64,000 bases of DNA from Clostridia bacterium. GTDB lineage: Bacteria; Bacillota; Clostridia; Christensenellales; Aristaeellaceae. Positions 1-8,672 of the stretch are shown piece by piece. Location of the stretch: NCBI GenBank assembly GCA_017534885.1, contig JAFXVR010000024.1:1-64000 (forward strand), written 5' to 3'. The translations under genes and the position numbers were made by a program. Every line of letters starts with the position of its first letter. The stretch's first letter is position 1. The notes under the pieces are model-generated. The model ran no database searches. It saw only the letters and a list, made by a program, of their open reading frames with translations, and was not told where the DNA came from.

Positions 1-2
1 CC

Positions 3-191
3 AAGCAGCTTCTAACCAGCGATAAGAACGACCTGACACTGTTTGAACATCGAATGAGGGAGTATGGAATCCTGTATCACCGGATCAAACCCGCCACGCC
101 TCGCCATAATGGCAAAGTAGAAAGGCAGAACAGATTGGATCCGGACAGGTTCTATGATCATTTGCGGATGTTCTCGCTGGAGGACGGATAA
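3..191 (+). pseudogene. Transposase C-terminal remnant (IS481/IS3-like DDE)
   Basis: The reading frame enters from outside the window and ends at a TAA at 189-191. The residues YHRIKPATPRHNGKVER are the typical end of the DDE integrase core (P-x-HNGKVER, with the catalytic Glu in KVER) of IS481/IS3-type transposases, followed by the usual RFYDH and SLEDG stretch. Full-length proteins continue past this motif, so the gene is cut short here, and the N-terminal part lies outside the window. No inverted repeat was recognised downstream. Family assignment is from motif recall only. Confidence 0.6.
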
Positions 192-289
192 GTTTCTATA
201 CGGCAAGTGCACCTTTTTCATCGCAAGAATCATGGAGGACATTCGGTCCCCCGGCGAGGAAGAACCGATGGTGCTGCACCGTTCATTAG

Positions 290-550
290 ACAGCCCCGGT
301 TGCGAATTTGCTTTGTGATATCTATGGTCTTGATAAACTCAAAGCAATGATGCTTACCGGCGTGAGAGCGGATGAAAGTGTGGCAAGATCAGAATATGAT
401 GATCTGAGCATCGGTAAAAAACTATCAGGTCAGTACAGTTTCCACCCAATACTCGATTGGAGCTCCTCTGAAGTATATCTGTATATTTATAACAACGGAT
501 TGGTTTTAAATGAAGCCTATGCTGGAGCCTGCTCCCGAATGTTTCTGTCA
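290..550 (+). pseudogene. PAPS-reductase-family fragment
   Basis: This frame, open after a TAG at 287-289, encodes IYGLDKLKAMMLTGVRADES and then FHPILDWSSSEVYLYIY and LNEAY. These are hallmarks of the phosphoadenosine phosphosulfate reductase / DndC-like fold, where GVRA(D/E)ES lies near the nucleotide site. The N-terminal P-loop part is missing and the homology stops near 540 where a different reading frame takes over. It is a remnant, not an active enzyme, and sits beside a transposase remnant, which fits deletion or recombination at this spot. Confidence 0.6.
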
Positions 551-555
551 ATGGT

Positions 556-897
556 ATGGAGTTCGGGACTGATAGATCCGTTGTGCGAAAGCTTCTGGGA
601 AAACCAAAGAGAGTCTTCAGAAAGACATCTGACTCAGTCAGCACAACTGACGCCTATTCAGACTTCCAGGTCTATTATTCTGCCGAAGACAAACTGGCTG
701 CAATTGAACTGTTTGGCGATGAAATCAGTCTGAGTATAGATTCTCGGACTCTGTACCCAGGGACATTGAGTGAAGCAAAAAAGGTCTTTCCTGATCTTGA
801 AGAGTGCTATGGCTCTTATCTCTCCAGATCTGCTTCAATTGGCATTGGTGCCGAAGAAGACGCTATTGTTTCTATCCTGGCAGGATGCAAGGATTAA
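556..897 (+). CDS. Hypothetical protein, probably N-terminally truncated
   Basis: The frame encodes 113 residues with RKLLGKPKRVFRKT near the start and EAKKVFPDLEECYG later. It resembles small Firmicute hypothetical proteins that begin with a MSREEVRKLLG-like segment, so some 10 N-terminal residues are probably missing. The ATG at 556 has no ribosome binding site and lies within the preceding PAPS-reductase frame, so translation is doubtful. The junction looks like a deletion fusion. No function is proposed. Confidence 0.4.
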   Translation: MEFGTDRSVVRKLLGKPKRVFRKTSDSVSTTDAYSDFQVYYSAEDKLAAIELFGDEISLSIDSRTLYPGTLSEAKKVFPDLEECYGSYLSRSASIGIGAEEDAIVSILAGCKD

Positions 898-977
898 TAC
901 AGTAATGTACCATACCAGGATCAAACGAAAAAAACAGCTGAGCGATTGAAAGAACAAACTTGCGGAGAGGCCTTGTC

Positions 978-1484
978 ATGATGAGCATGAAATGCGAGAA
1001 ATGCGGAATTGCTGTGTCAGCTTCAGCGGGGAAATACGTATACAACAAAAGCAGAATGGTGTTTGCATGCAAATCCTGCGCCAAATCAATGACTCGGGAT
1101 TTGAAACGTACAAAGATGATCTGTGCCGCTTTGGATAGCAAGAAAGCGCAGGCGGAAAACATCATCGGAAACCGGAGCACCTTTGACAAGTTCATGGAAA
1201 AAGTCGAAGCGACGATCCAAAAGATTCCCGACAAGGAGAAAAGCCTCCTTTCGGACATTCCGCGGCTGGTATCTTTGGCGAAGGACTTCGTATATGGGGG
1301 AGAGAAAGACATTTCGTGCAATTCAGCTGTCGCCGCGGTGGCAGCGCTGCTGTATGTTGTTTCTCCGTTTGATATCATTCCCGACTGGATCCCGGGCATT
1401 GGCTTTTCTGACGATGCCATGGTCGTGGCTTTTTGCGTGAATATGCTGCATGGAGACTTGGAGAGCGGCAGAGAGCGCGGATGA
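978..1484 (+). CDS. DUF1232 (YkvA-like) protein with N-terminal zinc-ribbon-like segment
   Basis: The C-terminal part contains AAVAALLYVVSPFDIIPDWI, the signature of the DUF1232/YkvA family, a short membrane-associated domain of unknown role. The N-terminus has CEKCG and later CKSCAK, a pair of CxxC motifs suggesting a small metal-binding ribbon. The start at ATG 978 (or 981) is preferred because GGAGAGG at 964-970 is well placed; a TTG start at 960 would put this site inside the gene. It is transcribed alone and faces the following minus-strand gene. Confidence 0.75.
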   Translation: MMSMKCEKCGIAVSASAGKYVYNKSRMVFACKSCAKSMTRDLKRTKMICAALDSKKAQAENIIGNRSTFDKFMEKVEATIQKIPDKEKSLLSDIPRLVSLAKDFVYGGEKDISCNSAVAAVAALLYVVSPFDIIPDWIPGIGFSDDAMVVAFCVNMLHGDLESGRERG

Positions 1485-1542
1485 TGCCATCAGGCCTTAG
1501 GCTCGCTTGCCGGGTGACCCCGCCTCCCTCCCGCCTCTTCCT

Positions 1543-2997
1543 TCACCCTGCCACCACCGAAAGCGCGCCGAAGAAGGCCACCAGCAGGAGGAGGAGCAGG
1601 AGTTCCTGCTTCCAGCGCTTTTGCAGGAGACTGGCGCACTCGCGCATGAAGGCGTTGGGCCAGAACCACCAGCGGGTTTTTCCGCCGATGCCCTCGGCGG
1701 GGAGGCCGGCCTGGCTGGCCCAGAGGCCGCTGCGGAAGACGTGGTAGTTGGTGGTGGCGAAGGCGGTCTTGCCCCCGGGGGCGATGGACTCGATGATCTG
1801 GCGGGAGTAGGCCATGTTCTGGTAGGTGTTCTGGGACTGGGTTTCCGGGCGGATTTTGTCCTCCGGCACGCCCTGGGACAGGAGGTAGCGGCGCATGGCC
1901 TCGGCTTCGGGCATGGGCTCGTCCCGGCCCTGGCCGCCGGAGGGGATCAGAATGGCTTCCTTGCCGGTCTGCTCCTTCTGCTGATGCCAGAAGGCCAGCG
2001 CCCGGTCCACCCTGCCCTTCAGCAGCGGCGGCAGGGAGCCGTCCCGGCGGAACCAGCAGCCGAGGATCACGATGAAATCCTTGTCCGGGGCGGGCTGATG
2101 CCTGGCGGCCTTCACACCGCAGATCACCGCGCCGGCCAGCATGCACTCAAAGTAGACAAAAACGGTGGCGTACACGTTTTCCAGCGTGTCCTGCAGGCGG
2201 ATCTCCCACTCAGCGCCCATCAGATTCCGGCCGTTGAGGTACAGCCCCAGGGCCTCGCCCGCTAGGAGCAGCACACTCACCGCCAGCCCCAGCGCATTTT
2301 GAGGGCGCGGCCTTTCGTGCCGGAGCAGGGCGATATTGCTGACGGCCATGGCCACCGCAAAGGCGACCATCAGGGGCAGAGTCAGCAGCATGTACTGGGT
2401 GCTGGCGTTCTGGATGGCGCTGTAAGCCAGGTACATATTGAATTCCGCCGGGCGCGCCAGGTGGCGCAGGGTGACGATGAGCATCAGCAGGCCCGTCACC
2501 AGGGCGAAGAGGGAAAAGCCCGCGAAATAGATGGTGGTGTAGGCGTAATAGGCGGGGCCCTTCGCCTGAAAATAGTGCCAGAGCATGATGGCGCTGACGG
2601 CCAGCCAGAACAGGGTGACGGCGATCAGCACGGCAGTGTCGCCGGTGAAGCCGCCCGACTGGTAATCGAAGACGGTGCCCAGGCGGCTGACACGCAGGGG
2701 CAGGTAGGCGAGTTCTTCCCCCTGGGGGCTGAAGAGGAAAATGTCCGCTTCACCCGCCTGGCCCGGCTGGACCGGGAGGCTGATATAGCCCGTGTGCATT
2801 GTGGCCTCGCCCAGGCGCAGTACCTCGGGCTGATCCAGCTCGGCGCGGGGCTTGCCGTCGGTTTGCTGGCCTGCCGCTGCCCGGGTCAGAATGGGGACGT
2901 TGACGGTATAGCCCCGGAACACCGTCAGCCGGCAAAGCACGCAGAAAAGGATCAGCGCTAGTGCGCAGACCACGATCTGTTTCGCCGCTCTCCGCAT
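1543..2997 (-). CDS. YdcF/ElyC/SanA-type DUF218 membrane protein
   Basis: A 484-residue protein with one N-terminal membrane segment (about residues 7-25), several central membrane helices (about 120-250), a soluble DUF218 domain (about 305-450) and a C-terminal hydrophobic helix. The domain starts with DFIVILGCWFRRDGS and includes a GGQGRDEPMPEAEAM segment, E-x-QSQNTYQN and TTNYHVFRS, all typical of YdcF-like proteins linked to envelope polysaccharide or vancomycin barrier functions in other bacteria. The substrate is unknown. It is divergent from the gene at 3216. Confidence 0.8.
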   Translation of the reverse strand: MRRAAKQIVVCALALILFCVLCRLTVFRGYTVNVPILTRAAAGQQTDGKPRAELDQPEVLRLGEATMHTGYISLPVQPGQAGEADIFLFSPQGEELAYLPLRVSRLGTVFDYQSGGFTGDTAVLIAVTLFWLAVSAIMLWHYFQAKGPAYYAYTTIYFAGFSLFALVTGLLMLIVTLRHLARPAEFNMYLAYSAIQNASTQYMLLTLPLMVAFAVAMAVSNIALLRHERPRPQNALGLAVSVLLLAGEALGLYLNGRNLMGAEWEIRLQDTLENVYATVFVYFECMLAGAVICGVKAARHQPAPDKDFIVILGCWFRRDGSLPPLLKGRVDRALAFWHQQKEQTGKEAILIPSGGQGRDEPMPEAEAMRRYLLSQGVPEDKIRPETQSQNTYQNMAYSRQIIESIAPGGKTAFATTNYHVFRSGLWASQAGLPAEGIGGKTRWWFWPNAFMRECASLLQKRWKQELLLLLLLVAFFGALSVVAG

Positions 2998-3141
2998 CCT
3001 TCATCCACTCCACAGAAGCCCTGATGCTCCGGGCCAGCCTTCCGGAAACCATTATAGCACAGAATCGGGCAAAAGGGCAGGGTCAACTGACGGAAAACCG
3101 CAAAACGCAGGCGGATGCGGGGGAAGTCCCGCGGAATCCGC

Positions 3142-3170
3142 TTGCGATGGGGCGGGGAATGTGATAGAAT
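3142..3170 (+). promoter_or_regulatory. Predicted sigma-A promoter of the 3216 gene
   Basis: TTGCGA (3142-3147), a 17-base spacer and TAGAAT (3165-3170) with a TG two bases upstream of the -10 box. It lies 46 bases before the start codon. Confidence 0.5.
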
Positions 3171-3215
3171 CCCGCTGTGCGGCGGAGAAAAACCGCGCAT
3201 AAGGAGGAAAGAGGA

Positions 3216-4181
3216 ATGACCAACAAAGAGGTCTACCAGAAGACCATTGGCTTTTCCATCCGCAGACTCCTGTGGGATCTGCTCTCATTGGTGGCTTTGT
3301 GCGGAGCGATCGCGCTGGGCGCAGTGATCGACCAGGAGGGCGTCGCCGGCGTGCTGATCGGGTTCCTGATCGGCGTGGTGATCATGGTGATCATCCTCCG
3401 CTTTGTGTCCTACACCTACAAGGCCGGACAGATCGCGATGATGACCAAAGCCGTGACCGAGGACAGCCTGCCCGAGGACGTGATCGGGGAGGGCAAGCGC
3501 GTGGTGAAGGAGCGCTTCGCCACCGTGGCGCTGTACTACGCGGCGACCCGCATCATCCGCGGCATCTTCAACCAGATCGGCCGGGGCATCACCAAAATCG
3601 GTGAATCCATCGGCGGGGACACCGGCAGTTCCATCGGCTCCGCGATTTCCAGCATCATCAGCGTGGTGGTGGCCTACCTCTGCGACTGCTGCCTGGGCTG
3701 GATCTTCTACCGCAGGGACGAGCAGCCGGTGAAGGCGACCCTCCAGGGCGCGGCGCTCTTCTTCAAGCACGGCAAGACCTTCCTCAAAAACATGGGCCGG
3801 GTCTTCGGACTGGGCCTGGTCTCCCTGGTGACCATCGGCGGCGTGTCCACCGGCGTGTGCTACCTGATCCTGAGCCGCTTCCCGGCGGCCTTCAACACCA
3901 TGGCCGCGGAGCTGAAGACATCCCTGAATCCCGAGGAAATGGCGCCCTGGCTGTACAGCGCGCTGACCAACGGCTCCTCCCTGATCCTGGTGGCGGCGGT
4001 CATCGCTGCCCTGCTGGTGTGGAACTTCCTGCACAGCAATTTCGTCCGCCCCTTCGTGCTGGTGGGCGTGCTGCGGAATTACATGCAGGCCGGCATCGAG
4101 AATATGCCCACCGAGGCCTCCTACGCCGCGGTGGCCAAGGTATCCCCCAAGTTCGCCAAGGAAATGGCCAAGGCGGCGTAA
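3216..4181 (+). CDS. Multi-pass membrane protein of unknown function
   Basis: The protein has 321 residues. The start ATG at 3216 follows AGGAGG at 3202-3207. Hydrophobic stretches occur around residues 19-65, 140-165, 195-220 and 250-275. A CDCC cluster sits after the second hydrophobic block. The central part carries the repeated-looking TRIIRGIFNQIGRGITKIGE, a Gly-rich amphipathic stretch. No family was recognised. The PHP gene follows after 14 bases, so they may be co-transcribed. Confidence 0.65.
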   Translation: MTNKEVYQKTIGFSIRRLLWDLLSLVALCGAIALGAVIDQEGVAGVLIGFLIGVVIMVIILRFVSYTYKAGQIAMMTKAVTEDSLPEDVIGEGKRVVKERFATVALYYAATRIIRGIFNQIGRGITKIGESIGGDTGSSIGSAISSIISVVVAYLCDCCLGWIFYRRDEQPVKATLQGAALFFKHGKTFLKNMGRVFGLGLVSLVTIGGVSTGVCYLILSRFPAAFNTMAAELKTSLNPEEMAPWLYSALTNGSSLILVAAVIAALLVWNFLHSNFVRPFVLVGVLRNYMQAGIENMPTEASYAAVAKVSPKFAKEMAKAA

Positions 4182-4195
4182 GGGCAGGCACAGCC

Positions 4196-4996
4196 ATGAA
4201 ATACGTCTATGAGACCCACCTGCACACCGACGAGAGCAGCGCCTGCGGAAAAACCCCGGCCCGGGAGTACATTCCCTTTTACATCGACCGGGGTTATGAC
4301 GGCATTGTGGTGACGGATCACTTCACAGGCAACACCAGCTATGTGCCGAACCGCAGCGCGCCCTGGAAGGATCAGGTGGACGCCTACTGCCGGGGCTGGG
4401 AGGAAGCGAAGGACGAGGGCGAACGGCGGGGCTTCAAAGTGTTTTTCGGCATCGAGCAGCAATTCGCCAACGACGAGTGCCTGGTGTACGGTCCGGACAA
4501 AAACTGGCTGTTGGCGCACCCGGACATCCCGGACTGGGGCCGGCGGAAATGGCTGGACGAGGTGGAGAAGATCGGCGGCTGCGTGGTGCTGGCGCATCCC
4601 TTCCGGGTGCGGGACTATGTGCGGAAGATCACCCTGCACCCCTGCGTCCACGCGGTGGAGGCCTTCAACGCGGGCAACCGCCCCGTGGACGACGTGTACG
4701 CCCTGGCCTACGCAAGGCACTTCGGATATCCCATCACCGCCGGCAGCGACATGCACTTCGCCCGGCCGGACAGCGAGCTCTACGGGGTGGAATTCGACGA
4801 GCCCTGGGAAGACCTGGGCGCGTACATCCGGGCCATCCGCGAAGGCCTGCCCTTTGGCCTGAAGGCCGCTCCCGGCCGCGGCCAGGGCGAGCCCCTCCCC
4901 CTGGAGCGCCCCTATGAAATGCTGAACAGGGAGGAACAGCCGGTGCCGTGGAACGTATCGGAGCTACTCCCATCCGGGTCAGAACAAAACAAGTAA
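4196..4996 (+). CDS. PHP-domain metal-dependent phosphoesterase
   Basis: A 266-residue PHP protein. Metal-binding motifs are visible in order: HLHTD near the N-terminus, VVTDH, FFGIE, VLAHPFR and GSDMHF. This set is typical of histidinol-phosphatase-like and TrpH-like PHP hydrolases; the actual substrate cannot be read from sequence. It lies 14 bases after the membrane-protein gene and lacks a strong SD of its own, which suggests translation from the same transcript. Confidence 0.85.
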   Translation: MKYVYETHLHTDESSACGKTPAREYIPFYIDRGYDGIVVTDHFTGNTSYVPNRSAPWKDQVDAYCRGWEEAKDEGERRGFKVFFGIEQQFANDECLVYGPDKNWLLAHPDIPDWGRRKWLDEVEKIGGCVVLAHPFRVRDYVRKITLHPCVHAVEAFNAGNRPVDDVYALAYARHFGYPITAGSDMHFARPDSELYGVEFDEPWEDLGAYIRAIREGLPFGLKAAPGRGQGEPLPLERPYEMLNREEQPVPWNVSELLPSGSEQNK

Positions 4997-5036
4997 CACG
5001 ATTCACCCATTATTCATTTTTCAGTCTTCAGTATTG

Positions 5037-5153
5037 GTAAGGGTGACAAAAGGGCGCTTTCAACCTTGGAGCCACGACTGGTTGTGGTGATTTCCGCTGT
5101 CTTCCACAACCAGTCGTGGCTCAGTTCATGAAAGCGGCCTTTTGACATCCGAA
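5037..5153 (+). repeat. MITE-like 117-bp element, copy A
   Basis: The core is identical to the reverse complement of 63072-63188. Ends form imperfect terminal inverted repeats sharing CAAAAGG-x-CGCTTTCA, and an inner perfect pair GAGCCACGACTGGTTGTGG / CCACAACCAGTCGTGGCTC gives a long hairpin. It is flanked by 9-bp near-direct repeats TCAGTATTG (5028-5036) and TCAGTATTC (5154-5162), as expected for a target duplication. No coding capacity. It sits between the convergent PHP gene and glycyl-radical activase gene. Confidence 0.85.
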
Positions 5154-5175
5154 TCAGTATTCATTAAACCCCCTG

Positions 5176-6054
5176 CTACAAGCAAACGGGAACGCTGCAC
5201 AGCGCGCTCAATGCTGAGTGCCACCCCCGCACCGTCTCCTGATCGGGCACAGCAAAGCTGTCTTTGGACAAGCCGAGCTGGGCCCTTTTATCGTTGCCTA
5301 AGGCGTGGTAGGGGAGGAGATCCACCTGGCGGATGCCGGGCAGCTCCCGGGTCAGGCGGGCGATGCCCTCAAAGTGCGCCTCGCAGTCGTTGACCCCCGG
5401 GATGAGGGGGCAGCGGAGGACGATCTCCGCCCCGCTGTCGGAGAGGCGGCAGAGGTTCTCCCGGATGAGGCGGTTGTCCGCGCCCGTCCAGCGGCGGTGG
5501 GCCTCCGCGTCGGTGACCTTCCAGTCGTACAGGAAGCGGCTGATAGAGGGCAGGATGCCTTCAAAGGCCTCCCAGGGGGCGTGGCCGCAGGTCTCCAGCA
5601 CCACGTCAATGCCCTGGCCGCGGAGCAGGGAGGCCAGCGCCCGGGCAAAGTCTGGCTGGGCCAGGGGCTCTCCGCCGGTGAGGGTGACCCCGCCGCGGCC
5701 ACGGAAAAAAGGCTTGTCCGGGAGAATCCGATCCAGCGCCTCCTCGGGGGTCATCCAGGTGCCGCTGAGGCGGCAGGCCTCCACCGGGCAGAGAGACACG
5801 CAGAGACCGCAGCCAGTGCAGCGGGAGGCGTCATACTCGCCCCTGGATCCCCGCGCCCCGGACGGGCATACGGAACAGGCCCCGCAGCGCAGGCAGCGGA
5901 AGGGCTGCACCATGGCCTGGGGGACAGGCCGCTGGGCTTCCGGGTTGTGGCACCAGCGGCAGCGCAGGGGGCAGCCCTTCAGGAAAACGCTGGTGCGGAT
6001 GCCCGGCCCGTCGTTGACGGAAAAGGACAGGATGTCCGAAACAAGACCCTGCAT
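5176..6054 (-). CDS. Glycyl-radical enzyme activating protein (radical SAM)
   Basis: This 292-residue protein has the radical-SAM motif CPLRCRWC near residues 29-36 that binds a 4Fe-4S cluster, then a ferredoxin-like insert with CLRCGACSVCP and CTGCGLCVSLCP that binds two further clusters, and GGVTLTGGEPL. These are features of PflA-like activases with the extra clusters, which use S-adenosylmethionine to create the glycyl radical. It lies 3 bases after the glycyl-radical enzyme it presumably activates. The stop is TAG, one of the few TAG stops in host DNA in this window, followed three codons later by TAA. Confidence 0.9.
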   Translation of the reverse strand: MQGLVSDILSFSVNDGPGIRTSVFLKGCPLRCRWCHNPEAQRPVPQAMVQPFRCLRCGACSVCPSGARGSRGEYDASRCTGCGLCVSLCPVEACRLSGTWMTPEEALDRILPDKPFFRGRGGVTLTGGEPLAQPDFARALASLLRGQGIDVVLETCGHAPWEAFEGILPSISRFLYDWKVTDAEAHRRWTGADNRLIRENLCRLSDSGAEIVLRCPLIPGVNDCEAHFEGIARLTRELPGIRQVDLLPYHALGNDKRAQLGLSKDSFAVPDQETVRGWHSALSALCSVPVCL

Positions 6055-6057
6055 GGC

Positions 6058-8328
6058 TCAGTAGAGGGCGCGGGCCAGCATGTCGGCCTGCGTGCCCGGA
6101 TCGAGGTTCACAAAGCGGGCGCTGAAGCCGCCCACGCGCACAAACAGGTTCTGATGGTCTTCCGGGTGAATCATGGCGTCCTCCATCTCGCCGCGGTTCA
6201 GCACGCTGATGTTCAGCGAGAGGATGCCCAGGTCAAAGGCGGTATCGATCAGATCGCGCACCGCGTCCGGGTGCCTGGTGAAGAGGTCGGTGGTGAGCTT
6301 GAGGTTCTGGGCGGTGCCGGCGGTGAGGTGCATCTCGGTGGAGGCGATGGAGCGCAGCATGGCGGGCAGGCCGCAGCAGTCCCTTCCGGCCATGGGGTTG
6401 TTGCCGTTGGACAGATAGGTGAAGGCATGGCGGCCGTCGGCGGTGGCCAGGGTGTTCTGGCCGAGATCCACATTGGCGCCGTTGTTGATCATGACCACCA
6501 GGTAGGAGGAGAGCCCGTTGGCCTCCGCCTGACGGGCGGTGGTCTCGAAAACATGGGTGTTGACGGTCTTCGCCATGGCGTCGGCGACGGGATCGTCGTT
6601 GCCGAACTTGGGGCAGCGCAGGAGCCTCTGCCGCAGATCCTCATGCCCGGCGTAGTCCGCATCCAGGATATCCACCAGCTGGCGCAGGCTCAGGAGCTTC
6701 TGTTCGTAGACGATTTCGCGGATAGCGGTGAGGCTGTCGGCCACGGTGGTGTTGCCGTAGGTCTCATAGGTGCCGGCCAGGTAGCGCACGCCCCCGGACA
6801 CCAGCGGCCTGGCCCGGGCCACGCAGTCGTCCATCAGCAGGCTCATCATCAGCATGGCGCCGTTTTCGCGGACGGTGTCATACACCAGCTTCTGGTGGCG
6901 GGCGGCGATTTCGGTGAAGTACTCCACCTGCTTCTCATAGGCGGACAGCAGGGAATCAAAGGTGGTAAAATCCTCCGGCGCGCCGAGGTTCAGCCCGTGT
7001 GGACAATGGCGGATCGGGTCGGTGCCCTCGTGCAGGGTGACCTCCAGCGCCTTGGCCAGGTTGATGATGTCGTTGGGCGTGCCGATGCTGCGGTGGCCGA
7101 GGACGTACTCTCCGCAGCCGAAGAAGCCGTACTGTTCCGCTTCCTCCCGGGAGACGCGCATGGTCTGCTGCACGGCGCGGACGGAGGCCTCGTCGTTGAA
7201 GAGCAGGGGATAGGTCATGCCGTCGCCTAACATTTTCAGGGCGAAAGCGATCACTTCTTCAGACTGGCCCTTGTACATGCGCAGGGAGAACTCGGGCTTC
7301 AGCTCCCGGAAGCGCAGCCCGGCCTCCATGATGGCCAGGGAAACCCGATCCGCGTTGGCCGGATTCCGCCGCCCCCGGCCGCCCATGACGATGCGCCCGT
7401 CCCGGCTGTCGGTGTCCTTCATCAGCCGGTAGAAGGAGAGCAGGAGCGCGACGGCCTCCTCCTCGGTCAGGGCGCCGCTGTCGATGTCCTGAACATACAG
7501 GTCGCCCAGGTACACGTCCATACGCCCGAAATCCCGGCCGCCGGCTAAGACGGAATAGAGCCAGACCAGCTGCAGGGCGTCCCGGAAGCCCTGGGGCGGG
7601 CCGGCCTTCAGCCGGGTGAGGCTGTCCAGAATGGGCTGAAGCCAGGCCGGGTCAGCCCCCTCGGCGAGCTTTGAAAGGAGCTGGCCCTCGTACAGGCCGA
7701 TGATATCCGTCAGCAGATCGATGAGCCCGCTGAGGGCGGTCAGGAAATCCCGCTGATCCTCCGCGAGGGACTCGTCCTTCAGCCGTTCAAGGACTTCCGC
7801 CTTCAGCCCGGGGAGACCCAGGCGCACCAGCTTGTCATAGTCCAGCTGAGAGAAGACCAGGCGGTACAGGCCGAAGATCACGCCGGAATCCCGGGACCAG
7901 AGGTCGCTGGGCATCTCCCGGCGCATGGTTTCGTCGAACTTCGCCCGCACCTTCGCGTTGACGTTCTCCCGCCGCCAGAAATCGATGAGCCCCGCGATGG
8001 CCGCCCGGCTTTCCGCCGTCTGGGAGGGGCGGTTCATGACCCGCTCCATCCGCCCCAGGTCGGCGTAAAAGGAGACGCTGTCCAGGCCGTCGGTGTCGTC
8101 GTCCCAGTAGCTGGGCGCGACGCCCAGAGGCCGGAACATCCGCCGCCCGGCCAGCAGATCGCCCTCCTGAATGGGCGCGACGGCTGCGGGCAGGGCGACC
8201 CGCAGACAGGCCAGCTCCCTGGCGGCCAGACCGAGGCCGGCGCTGTCCCTGTAGGCCTGTGTGTACCGGAATTCAACGGAAAGCCCGTCGTCCAGATGTG
8301 CGTCATCCCAGGCCAGGTATCCTCTCAT
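6058..8328 (-). CDS. Glycyl-radical enzyme, pyruvate-formate-lyase-like, substrate unknown
   Basis: The protein has 756 residues. The C-terminal VRVGGFSARF carries the radical glycine (Gly734), matching the R-V-x-G-[YF] signature. A single active-site cysteine (Cys405) is in GFFGCGEYVLG, close to the GC(V/I)E motif of non-PFL family members such as diol dehydratases and hydroxyproline dehydratase, rather than the Cys-Cys pair of true pyruvate formate lyase. Start 8328 is preferred over 8379 because GGAGGG is well spaced before it. It is translated together with the activase. Substrate cannot be assigned. Confidence 0.8.
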   Translation of the reverse strand: MRGYLAWDDAHLDDGLSVEFRYTQAYRDSAGLGLAARELACLRVALPAAVAPIQEGDLLAGRRMFRPLGVAPSYWDDDTDGLDSVSFYADLGRMERVMNRPSQTAESRAAIAGLIDFWRRENVNAKVRAKFDETMRREMPSDLWSRDSGVIFGLYRLVFSQLDYDKLVRLGLPGLKAEVLERLKDESLAEDQRDFLTALSGLIDLLTDIIGLYEGQLLSKLAEGADPAWLQPILDSLTRLKAGPPQGFRDALQLVWLYSVLAGGRDFGRMDVYLGDLYVQDIDSGALTEEEAVALLLSFYRLMKDTDSRDGRIVMGGRGRRNPANADRVSLAIMEAGLRFRELKPEFSLRMYKGQSEEVIAFALKMLGDGMTYPLLFNDEASVRAVQQTMRVSREEAEQYGFFGCGEYVLGHRSIGTPNDIINLAKALEVTLHEGTDPIRHCPHGLNLGAPEDFTTFDSLLSAYEKQVEYFTEIAARHQKLVYDTVRENGAMLMMSLLMDDCVARARPLVSGGVRYLAGTYETYGNTTVADSLTAIREIVYEQKLLSLRQLVDILDADYAGHEDLRQRLLRCPKFGNDDPVADAMAKTVNTHVFETTARQAEANGLSSYLVVMINNGANVDLGQNTLATADGRHAFTYLSNGNNPMAGRDCCGLPAMLRSIASTEMHLTAGTAQNLKLTTDLFTRHPDAVRDLIDTAFDLGILSLNISVLNRGEMEDAMIHPEDHQNLFVRVGGFSARFVNLDPGTQADMLARALY

Positions 8329-8483
8329 ATGCTGTCCCTCCGGTGGTCGGTCCGCCTTGGTATATCCCTCTGCCTTCATTATATGGGAGGCGGCCCCAAA
8401 GCCAAGTGCAGGAATGAGCGAAATATATGCAAAAAGTAAGAAACGCCATTCGCATGATCCTGCCGCAAGAACCCGATCAATAC

Positions 8484-8581
8484 CTGCTCTTTAAAGGAAA
8501 AAGTCTTTTGAAGATGGGATGGGGGTCTGGGGGCAGGGAAGGAATCTTTTCTTCAGAAAAGTTCCTTCCCTGCCCCCAGGA
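8484..8581. repeat. Dispersed G-rich palindrome family, copy P1
   Basis: Begins CTGCTCT, continues TCTTTTGAAGATGGGATGG and then a hairpin with arms CTGGGGGCAGGGAAGGAA (8527-8544) and its perfect complement at 8562-8579, around an inner TTTTCTTCAGAAAA. Copy P2 (60761-60858) shares both the palindrome and the upstream arm. Confidence 0.75.
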
Positions 8582-8617
8582 GCCGCGAGCAATTACCCCC
8601 GATAAGCGCTTTGCCTG

Positions 8618-8646
8618 TTTACTTTTGGTCGGAATCAGCGTATAAT
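8618..8646 (+). promoter_or_regulatory. Predicted promoter of the AraC regulator gene
   Basis: TTTACT (8618-8623), 17-base spacer, TATAAT (8641-8646), 27 bases before the ATG. Confidence 0.6.
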
Positions 8647-8672
8647 CAAAACAGACAGCGGAGGAGCGACAT

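Larger units (their letters stand above)
8329..8672. other. Divergent intergenic region with palindromic repeat and AraC promoter
   Basis: This 344-base gap between the glycyl-radical gene and the AraC gene holds palindromic repeat P1 and the promoter at 8618-8646. No other gene was seen. Confidence 0.7.

Noticed and set aside
556..897. Immunity or toxin-antitoxin protein
   Set aside because: Only a vague similarity to small Firmicute hypotheticals; no partner gene is present.
5305..7230. Very long open frame opposite the glycyl-radical genes
   Set aside because: Antisense shadow of GC-rich coding DNA, as are the long plus-strand frames at 15727, 19105 and 57191.
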